NCBI GenBank assembly: GCA_036346275.1
Contig: CM070718.1
Location: 56,424,188 to 56,488,187 of the forward strand
Length of the DNA stretch: 64,000 bases
Source: Otatea glauca
Lineage: Eukaryota > Streptophyta > Magnoliopsida > Poales > Poaceae
Reading direction: 5' to 3'
Shown here: positions 1 to 10,734 of the stretch, in pieces
How positions within the stretch are numbered: the stretch's first letter is position 1
Layout of the letters: every line of letters begins with the position of its first letter
Notes under the pieces: model-generated
Seen by the model: only the letters and a program-made list of their open reading frames with translations
Told to the model about the DNA's origin: nothing
Databases searched by the model: none
Translations under genes and position numbers: made by a program

Positions 1-1450
1 CCGTAATGTCTTTTGGACTTACTAATGCTCCTGCCAGTTTTATGACCCTCATGAATAAGGTATTCATGGAGTATTTAGATAATTCGTTGTGGTTTTCATC
101 GACGATATCCTTATCTATTCCAAAACTGAAGAAGATCATGCGCAGCATTTGCGTATGGTGCTCGAGAAACTTCGCGATCATAAGCTTTATGCCAAATTCG
201 AGAAATGCGAATTCTGGCTAAAAGAAGTTGTTTTCCTCGGGCATATCCTGTCCAATGGAGGCATATCTGTCGATCCTAGTAAAATCAAAGCAATCATGGA
301 TTGGGAATCCCCTCAATCTGTACCCAAAGTTCGAAGTTTTCTCGGCTTAGCAGGATATTATCACCGTTTCATTGAGAATTTTTCCAAAATAGCCCGACCC
401 TTGACTCAGCTCTTAAAGAAGGAAAAGAAGTTCTAATGGACACCTGAATGTGAAGAAAGTTTCCAGGAGCTTAAGAAACGGTTAACAACAGCCCCAGTGC
501 TAGTGTTACCTGATGTCCATAAGAGCTTTGATGTCTATCGCGATGCATCTCGAAGTGGATTAGGGTGCGTTCTGATGCAAGAAGGTAAAGTTGTAGCTTA
601 TGCCTCTCGTCAGTTACGACCCCATGAGCTTAATTATCCAACTCATGATCTGGAATTAGCTGCCGTAGTGCACGCTCTTAAAATTTGGCGTCATTACCTT
701 ATTGGTAATCGATGCAATATTTTTACAGATCACAAGAGTTTGAAATATTTCTTTACCCAGCGTGATTTGAATCTAAGACAACGAAGATGGCTGGAGTTGA
801 TAAAAGACTACGACCTTAATATTCAATACCATCCTGGTAAAGCTAATGTCGTAGCCGACGCTCTCAGCAGAAAGCTTCATTGTCTTTCCATTTCCTATCA
901 TACCAACCAATCAGACCTCATAAAAGAATTCCAAAAGCTTAATTTGGGAATCGTTAAAAAAGGGTATTTGGTCGCACTCGAAGTGCAACCAACCTTAAAA
1001 TCCCAAATTAAAGCTGCTCAACTCAAAGATAAATCTATCATCAAAATTCGTGAAGAGTTGAAGAAAGGAATTGAATCCGAATTCCATGAAGGTTCAGATG
1101 AAGTGCTTATGTTCAAGAATCAAATCTATGTTCCTAATGATCTTGAGCTTAAAAATTTAATCCTTAAAGAAGCACATGAGTCTCCTCTTTCAATCCATCC
1201 TGGAAGTACAAAGATGTATCAAGATCTTCGATGGGAATATTGGTGGCCCGGTATGAAAAAGGATATTGCTGCATATGTTGCAATCTGTGATGTATGTCAG
1301 CGTGTCAAAGCCGAGCATCAACGTCCAGCTGGACTTTTGCAACCTTTGAAGATTCCAGAATGGAAATGGGAAGACATCAGCACGGATTTCATCACTGGTT
1401 TGCCAAAGACTAGAAAAGGTCATGATTCAATATAGGTCATCGTCGATCCG
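1..1450 (+). pseudogene. Ty3/gypsy pol fragment (RT end, RNase H, integrase N-term)
   Basis: Part of a gypsy polyprotein, cut by the window edge. Reading order: end of the reverse transcriptase palm with the FIDD active-site box (near 95), RT thumb to about 433, RNase H (about 520-860; acidic residues in VYRDAS, DLELAAVV, FTDHKSL and VVADALSR), then the HHCC zinc finger of integrase (about 1170-1310) and the start of the core (STDFITGLP). It is dead: a frameshift lies near 85, a TAA at 434-436 and a TAG at about 1433 where a Trp codon is expected. The frame continues past that stop for a few codons (VIVD) and is then cut at 1451 by an LTR. The family is recognised from motif order; the exact lineage is not resolved. 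Confidence 0.9.
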
Positions 1451-2860
1451 TGTAACATCCAGAAAAATATAATAAAGTGAAAATGAATATTTTGGATTCG
1501 AATATAATTATTTCTGAGTTTTCTTAGTGTTATTGGTTTTTATTTGGATTTATGCTTTGTATGAAAATTCCAACAAATAGAATTATTAAATGGAAAATGG
1601 TAAGAAGGTAAAGAGGTAAAAGTAAATATGAGGAAAATTACCATGAGACCTTATTCATGCTGGTAAACCAGTAAAATCATCTAGTAAAAATCCTAGGTGC
1701 TGAAATGTAAACAAATAAAATATTTAACCATCTCTTTTTGACTAAAAACAGTGAAGTAAGAATTAATTAAAAATATTAGGAACTTATATGGAGCCGAAAA
1801 TATTAAAATGATACCTTAAGGGAAAAATATGCATCTGATAAAAATATTAGGAATTTATCATGTCTCCAAAGCCTTTTAAAAATTCAGGAACAGAGGCATT
1901 GGAAAACTAAAAATCATCATGTCAGAATTTTTATAAACTATATAATTAATATTTTGACTTGAAATTTTTATGGAGATATCCATAACCCAAATTTAACTCG
2001 TATAAAAAGTTTTTGAAATTATTAGTATGATTTACACCTTTAAATAAATAAAATACTGAAATGCAAGTTCTGTACCCCGCACAGTGTCAGAATTTTAATT
2101 AATTCATTATAGAATCTTTTGGTCCAGAAATTTTACCGAAGGGTGAAAACTTATAGGGGATGTCGGAAAAAAAGTTTTAGAAAAATATACCACGATTTGA
2201 TAGCCGTTTTAATGCTCACATGGAGCTGTCCCGGCAAAATTTATCTCTCGACTCGTCTTCACTCACTGACATGCGGGTCCGGGCATTGTAGCGACTCGAC
2301 GCGCTGACAACCGAGCTGGCATGTTTCTCTAGCTGCCCGGTGGGGTCGGACCCACCCGTCAGCCTCTGGCTTCGCTTTCCCCCTCTCCTTTTCCTCTCTC
2401 GCCCGAGACGAGCTCGAGCTCTCCCGAGCCTTCGCCGCCGACTCCTCTCCGCGTCTCAGCGCAAATCCCGCCGAGCCCACGCTCGTGCATCACCACGGCT
2501 CGTCCTCAGCCTGTCCACGCCACACCTCGCCCATACCACGCTGTCCCGCGCCCTAAAAAATTTCGCGCCAACTCGTCTCTGCGCAGCACAGAACCGCCGC
2601 AACTCACCTCGCGAATTCAAACCCTGTGGAGCAACTTGGGCAGCCTATAAATATTGTCTCTACGTCTCATTGAGGCCCTTCACTCCTTTGCTCTTTGCTT
2701 GAACCCTGCAATCGTCCGGTTTTCTTCTTCCTTGCCGTTCTCTCGCAGAAGCCAAAAAAAGAGGGAATCGGTGAAGCAAGCCATTTAGGCATTAATTCTT
2801 GAAATTTCTTTGTCCCAGAGCTTCGCCACATCTTATAGAATACTGATCATCCTTTACTTT
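1451..2860 (+). mobile_element. LTR E, truncated (U3 and promoter part)
   Basis: Begins TGTAACATCC directly inside the integrase frame of the upstream gypsy. The inverted form GGATGTTACA closes the related LTRs at 26453, 27915, 29327 and 30720, so this is a plus-strand member of the same LTR superfamily. It has an AT-rich U3, then a GC-rich promoter block with a TATA box 1.2 kb from the start, the same spacing seen in LTRs C and D. The rest of the LTR is missing: from about 2800-2870 the sequence belongs to the element carrying the antisense PMD gene. The right junction is approximate and no TSD partner was found. Confidence 0.65.
2646..2653 (+). promoter_or_regulatory. TATA box of LTR E
   Basis: TATAAATA sits in a GC-rich block, followed about 25-30 bases later by a C/T-rich start region. 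Its position matches the TATA boxes of the related LTRs at 25318-25326 (minus) and 26717-26723 (minus). Confidence 0.5.
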
Positions 2861-2869
2861 CACTTGTTC

Positions 2870-5328
2870 TCAACTGCAACACGCTCCCACATTGAAGAGA
2901 GCTTCCATGGCTTCTGGAGGCAGATCGGCTTCTACTGCGGCCGTGGCATCTCTGATCCGCTGGTTGTTGGCCAAAATCTCCGACTGAGGCTGTGTCACCA
3001 AATCGAAGAGTTTGTTAAGCCGTTCTTTCATGCCCGGAGCAGAGGTGACGGCAGCCAACGCTTCCTTCGACACTTCGAGTATCTTCCTGATCTGTGCGTC
3101 ATAGTCATCGGTGGCCAGGATCTCTGGATCATCAAGATCGGCCAAGGAGAAGCCCAACAAATTTGTCGGGTCTGAGAACTCCGGCAGGTCAGCGATCGGA
3201 GCTGTTGGAGTCGGCCGTGGTGGAGAGAGTTGCGTAGAAGAAACCTTGGGAAGATCGGCTAAGATCTTCGCAACTTGAGCTGATTGCGTCGGCTAAAAGA
3301 AGTAAAAAAAGGGTAAACCGACGCATTGAGATATAAGTCACTTAACAAAAGGTACGATTATTTACCTCTGTAGTAGCCGACGCATGTGGCGAACTCTCAC
3401 CGCTCTGCTCTTGGGGCTTAGATCCCCTTTTCGCAGGAGCCTTGGTGTATTTTGTTTTCTTCTTTTCTGAAAACATAGTCAGCTAACAGTCAGTTTGATA
3501 AAAAGAAAAAGAAATAATGACCGATTGTATTTATACTTACTTGATTGTTTCTTTTCGATGTCCGATAAGGATGGACTCTGAATTCCTAGGGTACCCGAGG
3601 TGTACCCTGTGAGGCCAGTCGACTGAAGTGGCCTTTTCACTTGACCACTACCCGATTGGCCAGAAGCAGGCTTCTTGCCGGCAGCCTTGGTCTGCAGAAC
3701 AAAGATAAAAGGAGATTAGAAAATGTATTTGGCAAGACCAATGTGTAAAAGAAAAACTATTCAAGCCGATACCTTATCGATATCTACAAGACTTGTATTA
3801 GTATACCCCGCAGAGTTAGTTTCGTCGCTTGAATCGTTTTTAGTGTCTACTGTCGGCTCGGGAAGATTTGGAAAAAACTCATTGATAATAGCCGACATTG
3901 ACGTGTCAGAGTAAAGTGCCTCTACGATAGATAGCCACCAGGAAGAAAAGCGTTCTGACCGACGAGTATTCAGTATAAAATTCGGTAAGTCTTTGATCTG
4001 AAGCTCTTCGGCTATTTCAAGGACAAGGTTAGCCGCGACTGCATTACGGACTCTGGCTCTTGGTTGAAGCTGATCGAGTAGTGGCAGACTCGGAATAACC
4101 TGACCAAAGCCTAACTGTCTAGCATAAACTGACGGACTGTAGAATTCATATGAAGGTTGAAAAGTCTGATTCCTTGTGTGAAGACCGACGTGCAAAATAC
4201 TTGGCAAAATAAAAAGCTTAAACATATCCAACGTATCTTACGGCATTAGAGCACTATCGGCATCTAAGTGAAGGAAGGAAGGCCATGGAAAATCGGCTGT
4301 GCTTGTATAACTGAAGAATTCATTTTGTTTAAAGTCATTGCTGTCAAGCTGAAGGAAAAACGATAAGTATTTCTTGGAGTCGATAGGGGTCACTTTTGTC
4401 TCATTCACGGAGCACATCATGAATCTCTCACCATATGATCGGCTAGCTATGAACTGAGGCACCATGCCTTCTGGAGTATCTTCGTGAGGGAACGCCATGT
4501 CTTCAGAGGGATTCAGCTCAAAAGATCGGCTAAACAAACAATACAGCCAAATCTGAATAAACCAGAGTGGTCCCACAACATTGCCGACGGTAAAACTCGT
4601 AAAACCAGTGAAAAGCCGACATCTTATTATGTGCATCATCTGGTAGACTGCCCCTAGAAGCATTTTTCCAAGTGCTAGCTGACGACCTTCTATCAATTGC
4701 TCTGCTATGGTTTGATATACCTGAGTTGGTCCCAAGGAAGCGCCGCAGAGCAAAAATCGGTCTAACCAAAGATTCAAAAAAGTGACATGTTCTTCGTCTG
4801 ATACCAGCCCATTAACCTTCTTATTATTCCTGATATACTTAGCCCATCCTTCACCTTTGGACTTGATAAGTTTGTACTTAGGCTTGGCACTGTAAGCCGA
4901 TACTTGATCTCCATCAGGTCTTAAGCAGCAAAGCTGGGCTACATCCAGGAGAGTAGGGCCGACAAGACCGGTGCGGAATACAAAGGTATTGAAGGTGTAC
5001 GACCAGAAATAGTAAGCCGTGGCCACTAAGGGCTGTTGGCCTCTGGATCGGCTAAGGAAAGGGGAAGACATTCGGCTATGCCCATCTTTCCCCATTCACC
5101 CCTCTTTTGGGCTGCTACACGAATGTACCACGATCTCCATCCCTTGAGCGCCGTCGGCCAAACCCTGAAGCTCTTACTCCAACCCTCTATATTATATCCC
5201 ACAGCCGATAGAGGTAGACGAGGAATCTCTTCATTTATTACTGAATTGGCTTCTAAATTTCCTACTGGACCCAGATAAAATTGGTCATTGCTATTTGGAA
5301 TCGGGATGAATACCTGAGAAGGATCCAT
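2870..5328 (-). pseudogene. Antisense ORF with plant mobile domain (PMD)
   Basis: Reads from an ATG at 5328 (MDPSQVFIPIPNSND) leftwards. The PMD signature is clear: YFWSYTFNTFVF and GPTLLDVAQL (about 4950-5030), FLNLWLDRFLLCG (about 4740-4780), LGKMLLGAVYQMMH (about 4640) and GPLWFIQIWLYCLF (about 4530-4570), then YEFYSPSVYARQLGFGQ near 4120. PMD proteins (Pfam aminotransferase-like PMD family) include Arabidopsis MAIN/MAIL1 and are widespread in plant TEs; their molecular role is unclear. Damage: a frameshift between 5040 and 5090 and an in-frame stop at about 4238. Later pieces (3761-4231 and 2870-3160) are separated by intron-like AT-rich DNA with splice-like borders. A nuclear role as a captured or TE-accessory gene is inference. 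Confidence 0.7.
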
Positions 5329-5643
5329 TACGATGATTTTGACAAGCAGCCAATTGGAATCAACGAGCGCTGGAAAGCTTGAGGACTAGAAGCCGATTGC
5401 AAACAACTCGAGAGCTCGTGCGCGTGAAGAATGAGTCTGTGGGGGCCAGATATTTGTAGCACGGTGAAAATTTGAAGCGGTGGGAAACGAATCTCAAAAG
5501 ACACGAGCGGTTAAAACGCACTACCTGCATGTCAGAAAATTACGACGCAAATAAAGCAGCAGTTACTGGGTGAAGATTAACAGTTAGCCGATAGGAAAGA
5601 AGCCGACAGTTGTGATTTTTTGAAAGATGACAAGTCATCTCTC

Positions 5644-5659
5644 AAAAATAGGGGGCATA
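5644..5659 (+). other. Polypurine tract of the Tat-like element
   Basis: A purine run (AAAAATAGGGGGCATA) lies directly before the TG that opens the LTR at 5660. It is what sets the element on the plus strand. Confidence 0.6.
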
Positions 5660-6307
5660 TGTTTGCACCAGAATTTAGCAAGTCTAGTCAAAATCGGCAA
5701 GAAAGTCAAACATGCAAAAACTAACAGGTGATTTGGAAAGATTTGAAGATATTTGGCAACGGCAAGATCTCTAAGGATAAACTATCCGAAACAAGGCCGA
5801 TACGGATCAGGTTTTGAAACGTATTGTAATAGGACACGATCGGCCAACGGGTATAAAAGAAAGGCCAAAGCAAGCTACGATATACAACACAACCAAACAT
5901 ACCAATCTACATTACTTTTTCCTGTCGACTAGGAGTAGCTCTTGTAATTTAGTCTTTGTAATTCGACTTTGATCAATAAAGTTGCGCATCGCCGATTGTT
6001 GATCTTCTTCAAATTATGCCCCAGGTTCGATTTATTCTGATTTTGTTGCGCATCGTCTTCTTCAGAATCGATTTGCCTTTATCCTCTGATTAGCCTTAAT
6101 CGGCTAATTAGACTTACCCTGTTACTTTGATCTTAGTCGGCTTCAAGCTGATTAAGTCTAAGCCGATTGAACGTTACGATCGGCTTTGAGTGAATTTTAT
6201 ATTTTTACCTTGTCGATTCTAGGTCAAATCGACTGGCACGCTCTGAACTAGGTGTTCGTCTGGTGTACTATTGTCAGAAACCCTACTTCAAGTTTTTGAC
6301 GCCAACA
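5660..6307 (+). repeat. LTR (648 bp) of the Tat-like gypsy element
   Basis: Opens TGTTTGCACC and closes GACGCCAACA, so the ends form the short inverted repeat TGTT/AACA. Inside, in plus orientation, are a TATA box (TATAAAA, 5852-5858) and an AATAAA signal (about 5975). It is dense in GCCGAT/CGGCTA motifs. The 5 bases after the end are GTATT; the partner TSD cannot be checked because the 5' LTR is missing. Confidence 0.6.
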
Positions 6308-6650
6308 GTATTTTTTGTTTCCAGGTCCAGTTTGCTAAAAATCGTCGAGAGGAGATGAACGTAAGCTGCAGAGGGACCTAAACGTATTTTTGTTTTTTTC
6401 GGGGTCCGTTCTGCTAAAAACCATCAGGAGGACCTGGACGTAAACCGCAGAGGGACCTAAAATTAATTTCGAATTTTTTCAGGTCTATTTTATTAAAAAA
6501 CCGACCGAAGGACTTGAACACGATTTCGAATCTTACGGAAGAGCTTTTCACGAAATAAGTGACGTGGGGTCGCTCAGGACTCGCCGGACTCACCCGGTAT
6601 AATAGTAAAGTATATATATTGATCTTTACAAATCTAAAGTAAATATACAT
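6308..6650. repeat. Degenerate ~79-bp tandem repeat
   Basis: Three diverged copies start near 6324, 6403 and 6482. Each has the pattern GGTCC..., CTAAAAA, GGACCTGGACGTAA and CGCAGAGGGACCTAAA. The first two are the clearest and the third is eroded. No gene is visible here. Confidence 0.6.
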
Positions 6651-8404
6651 TTAAAGGCCTAGGCAAGAAGCAAGAAGAAGCTGTGCATGCCACGTGCAAA
6701 AAAGCAGCATCCCATTATCCGCTACAACGCAACAGTACCGTACGCGGTAAAAGGTACGTGCGACTGAGCGGAGGAACAGCGCTTACCGTGGGCGCTACAG
6801 TACTTGGAACGTGCCACAGCACATGCAGGAAGGGCCAGCTGTGAGTAAAACGAGAGATGGAGTTACGAGCACATTGCGTCTTGCTGCGAGTATTAACTAA
6901 TGTTTATATAAATTTAGTATCCAAATTCTATATCATGAAGATCGAATAAACCTCCGCATCATCAGAACCAAGGTTTCAAATTTCAGTTTCGGACTATACC
7001 TCGAAGGTCGGCGAGAATTCGGAATTTCGAACGAAATCTAGTTGAAATTTAAAAGCATAATTCAAATTCCGAGGCTAGAAAAAAATTAATCATGAAGCCA
7101 TGGCATGAAATGGTTTGCCGAGATAGTCGGTGGCGTCCCAGTAGTCCTTTCAGTCGCTCCTTTGAGTCCCATTCTCAACATTAAATTGTCAAAAAAAATT
7201 GTAGACACAGAGGATCAAACCCAGGATCTCTTAACTGCTTAGAGGGAGCAATACCTGTCATATGTAAGGACACCATTCTTATGAGCATATCTCTTCTATA
7301 TAAAAAAAATTCTGCGGTTAGGAATCAAATCTGGGTCTCTCGGTTGAGAGAGAGCTGTCCTAGCCAGCAAAGCCCTATGAATTTTCACATATAATCTGGT
7401 CCTAAAAACATCAAATTTGGTCGATTTGATAGCAATTTTGCTCCAAAATCTCATGATTTCAATGAAATTTGCTAAAATCATTGTAACAATTTGACTTTTT
7501 TAAAAAAAATTAATCTAAATCTTTAACGAAATTTGTGAAATTTCGCCGGAACTGTGGGCTATGATCGGAACTACACAGCTGCTTCTCGCCGTAATTAAAG
7601 TTTGCACTGTCTACCGAAAGGACAAGCCGAGAGCAGCTAAAAGAGCATAGGTTGAAGCAATTAAAAGAAGAAGAAAAAAACAGAGCCACATTTCTACAGC
7701 CACTGTTACTGTACTTAGCCACACGTCTACAGCTATTTTCATATCCTTTAGCCACAGCTACATCTACTGTTCCTTACCCGTCTTCCTCCTGCTCGTATCC
7801 AAAACTGAGAGCAACAAAAAAAAAGTGAAAAAAAAAAAGAAAAAAAGGGCAGGAAAAAAATAATCAGAAGGAGCTCTCAGTTAGCGCTTTTAAAGGGTGA
7901 AAAATTCAGATATTTCGTGCAATATTTTCCGTGAAATTTTGTATCACTTCAATATGATCTTTGGTATACGTTTCTCGGTTGGTGTATTGTGTTGATATCC
8001 ATGCTATTATTACCTGTCCTATTTTTGCTAGCTTTATCCTATTTTCTATGACAACAACTTAAGAGTATTATTAACTTTTGGATTATTATTTGATTTTGCA
8101 TTAACTGAGTTACATATCTATTACTCCTTGCTACATATATCCATACTAAGCTCCACTAAACCACTACTGTTGTGCTTTGATTCACTCTTTTATTTGCTTA
8201 ATCATCACCAGTTTTGACTACTACGACTACTAAAGTGTAAGTTTTGACATTCATTCACTGTGGAGAGGTAAGAATCTGATTTGGCAAAACGGGTGAGGTT
8301 CAGCGATTGCCTATACACATGCACTCCATGCATATTTGTATACTTGTTCTTTTATTTTACTAACCATGGTAGGATACAAGTATTGGCATTTTCCCTTCTA
8401 TGAA
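6651..8404. other. No gene recognised; AT-rich repeat debris
   Basis: No coding signal. 6960-7070 resembles the arms of the AT-rich element at 47.6-50.2 kb (GGAATTTCGAACGAAAT style). 7200-7370 holds two short stretches resembling a tRNA B box in reverse orientation. 7800-7870 is A-rich low complexity. The remainder shows nothing I recognise. Confidence 0.5.
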
Positions 8405-8641
8405 AGTAGGACCCAGAAGAATATCTTACATGGGAAGAACAAATGGAATGGATGTTTAAAGTCAAAATGACTCCAAAAGCTAACAAAGTGATAAGAGACA
8501 CTAATGGCAATAATTAAATACGGGAAGATTTAAAACTTTTCATGAGGAGAGAATACGTACCACTGTACTATAAACAAAAATTACTTCATCACTTGGATAG
8601 CATTAAACAAGGATCCAAACCTGTCCATGATTACTTTTAAT
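8405..8641 (+). pseudogene. LTR-retrotransposon gag fragment
   Basis: A degraded piece of the Retrotrans_gag domain. One frame gives DPEEYLTWEEQMEWMF; after a stop (about 8517) another frame gives LFMRREYVPLYYKQ and HHLDSIKQGSKPVHDYF. The layout matches the gag encoded at 12677-13546 (RNDYVPKYVDEYL..LKQGSKTVIGYF), so both belong to related elements. No ATG-to-stop frame survives. Confidence 0.7.
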
Positions 8642-8658
8642 AAGTTAAGTTGTGCACT

Positions 8659-8790
8659 TGTCGGACCCGGGAGTAACACCCCCAAACCATCTGTGTATAC
8701 TGTACTACGTAGGAAAAGCTAGTACATACAGTAAACAAAACTGATACCACAACATATCATACGAAACTTTTTTTTAATTTTCAGAGCTTT
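8659..8790 (-). repeat. LTR fragment (U5 end) of the nested-LTR family
   Basis: Starts TGTCGGACCCGGG and contains CCATCTGTGTATACTGTAC, the counterpart of the left ends of LTRs A (17647) and B (19350). It has the TGTACTA/TAGTACA hairpin arms (8701-8707 and 8720-8726). It breaks off near 8790 directly into reverse transcriptase sequence, so the rest of the LTR and the RNase H/integrase part of the neighbouring gypsy have been deleted. It is too diverged from LTR A to be sure it is that element's own 3' LTR. Confidence 0.55.
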
Positions 8791-9690
8791 ATACATGACC
8801 ATGAACTCATAATGTCCATAGCGCGTAGAGAACGCAGTCTTAGGAACATCCTCCACACAAATCTTTAACTGATGATATCCTGATCGAAGATCTATCTTGG
8901 AGAAAACTCTAACTCCCCTCAACTGATCAAACAAATCATCGATCTTGGGCAACGGATATTTATTTTTTATCGTCACTTCATTAAGAGCACGATAATCGAT
9001 GCATATTCTTAAACTTTCGTCGTTCTTCCAGACAAATAAAACAGACGCTCCCATGGAGACGAACTAGGTCTAATGAAACTTTTCTCCAACAATTCTTCGA
9101 TTTGCTTCTTCATTTCAACTAACTCGTTAGTAGGCATCCGATAGGGTCTTTTTGCTATTGGTGCTATACCAGACACTAACTCAGTAACAAACTCAATATC
9201 CTGGTCTAGCGGCATACCAGACAAATCCTCAGGAAAAATATCCAGGTATTCCTTAACAACTGGCACATCTTTTATGCTGGCTACTTTCACACTGTTTACA
9301 ATCAACTGACTGTCACAAATTGTGGTCGCTTGAAATTCCACTTTCTTGCCACAAGGGCTTTCAACTGACACAACTCTTGGACCACAATCTAAAATAACTT
9401 TATGTTTGGATAGCCAATCTATTCTAAGAATAACGTCTAAGGTCTAGGTTTTCAATATGATAAGGTTCGCTAGAAACTCTATCCCATCCATGAGTAACTT
9501 AACTCCCAAACACCCAAGACTAGACCGAAGTTCAGATCTTAGGGCTTGAACTAATAGCACATACTTAAGATTCATAACATCCAACCCATTTCCAACCGCA
9601 AAATCCCGAGAAACAATGAATGCGAAGCTCTAGAATCAAATAAAATTGTTGCAAGTACTGAGTTAATCATGAACTTACCCAGTACAACAT
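8791..9690 (-). pseudogene. gypsy pol fragment: protease and N-terminal reverse transcriptase
   Basis: Reads right to left. Protease comes first (about 9600-9660), with an active-site box DSRASHS where DSGASHS is expected. It is followed by the linker with YLDIFPEDLSGMPLDQDIEF (about 9190-9260), KRPYRMP, IEELLEKSFIRPSSSPWE (about 9055-9110), then RT fingers with RICIDYRALNEVTIKNKYP and FSKIDLRSGYHQLKI (about 8870-8990). A frameshift lies at about 9050 and a stop near 9450, and the frame ends abruptly at about 8810 before the catalytic FIDD/YVDD box. Gag continues upstream at 9690-10734 and, past the insertion, at 16250-16457. Confidence 0.85.
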
Positions 9691-10734
9691 CCGATGCATC
9701 CTAAGCTCCATCTGCGGTGATGTGGTTGACTCGACCTTGCATTGTTTCTTGAGGCATAGCTCCAGCTTGGTTGACTCGACCTTGCATTGTTTCTTGAGGC
9801 ATAGCTCCAGCTTTACCTGTTGTGCGGTTTACTCCTGATGCAGGTGCCTTAGCAGGTGTAGTTCCCAAATTGAAGTGAACATGTGTGATACCTTCTTTCT
9901 GGGGACATCTGTTGTCAAGGTGTCCTAGCTCATTACAAGAATAGCAACGTTTAGCAGAAGACTGTTGACTCCCTCCTAGCACATTATTTCCTTGAGCAGG
10001 CGTTTGAAAATTCTGATCAGATGGATGTGGTGCAGGTGTTGATGTCTTGTTAGTAGCCTGTGACTAAAAACTTGCAAACTGTTGCGGAGTCATTCTCAAC
10101 TTAAACTGATTTGGCCGCCTTCCTTGATTAGCCATTCTACGCTTACGGTCTTCACCAAACTCCTTTGCGCTTGTCCTCTATAATCAAAGCCTTATTGACC
10201 AACTTATGAAAATTAGATAAGTTATGGGTAATCAACCCAACTTGCAATCCACAGTTTAGTCCCTTTATGAAGCGAGACTGTCTAGCTTTATCAGTTGCAA
10301 CTTCTTCTAGGGTATAACATGCAAGCTGAGTAAACTTATTCAAGTAATCAGCCACTGACTGGCCTCCTTGCCTAAGTGCCCTGAACTCTTCTTTCTTTAA
10401 GTCCATCATTCCTCCTAGCACATGGTACTGACGGAATGTAGTAGTAAATTCCATCCAATTGATCTCTAGTGAGGTTTCATGAGCTGCACAGTAATTCTCC
10501 CACCATTCAGCTGCAGTTCCTTCAAGCTGACGAGAAGCATACAAAACCTTCTCATTACCCTCACACTGGGTTATGTGCAGCTTCCTTTCAATGGTTCTAA
10601 GCCAATCATCAGCCTCCAAAGGATTGACATTCCCAGAAAATGTCGGTGGACGAGTCCTAATGAAATCAGATGGCTTTGAGTAAGGATGAGGTCCATTGTT
10701 GTTAAGTTGAGCATTGCTCTTATTGGCTGCAGCT
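9691..10734 (-). pseudogene. gypsy gag, C-terminal part with zinc knuckle
   Basis: Gag capsid region: PPTFSGNVNPLEADDWL (about 10600-10650), AAEWWENY, WMEFTTTFRQYHV, MDLKKEEFRALRQGG and SVADYLNKFTQLA (about 10330-10370). Then follows a CCHC zinc knuckle, CYSCNELGHLDNRC (about 9910-9950). A 48-base segment (AGAMPQETMQGRVNQ) is present twice in tandem at 9717-9812. There is a frame break at about 10150. The right edge is the insertion site of the gag-only element: the reading frame continues exactly across it at 16255, which proves the insertion. Confidence 0.85.
10730..10734. other. Target site duplication CAGCT (left copy)
   Basis: CAGCT precedes the LTR start TGATGCGAGG at 10735 and recurs at 16250-16254 right after the closing CTCATCA. 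Removing the element and one copy restores the host gag frame (MTTQA then AANKS). Confidence 0.93.

Larger units (their letters stand above)
2870..6307 (+). mobile_element. 3' part of a Ty3/gypsy (probably Tat lineage) element with antisense ORF
   Basis: What remains is the antisense PMD gene region (2870-5328), a spacer with many short GCCGAT/CGGCTA motifs, a polypurine tract and one LTR. The tract and LTR signals point to the plus strand while the only recognisable gene is on the minus strand. Antisense ORFs just upstream of the 3' LTR are known from plant Tat-lineage gypsy elements such as Grande, and I assign the lineage on that basis. Gag, pol and the 5' LTR are absent: the left side joins LTR E at about 2800-2870. 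Confidence 0.6.

Noticed and set aside
7200..7370. Two stretches resembling tRNA B boxes (GGGTTTGATCC on the minus strand)
   Set aside because: No A box, no cloverleaf and no paired acceptor stem could be drawn; a SINE origin is possible but unsupported.
8733..8746. CTGATACCA resembling a reverse PBS
   Set aside because: It lies inside the LTR fragment next to the hairpin and no LTR starts right after it.
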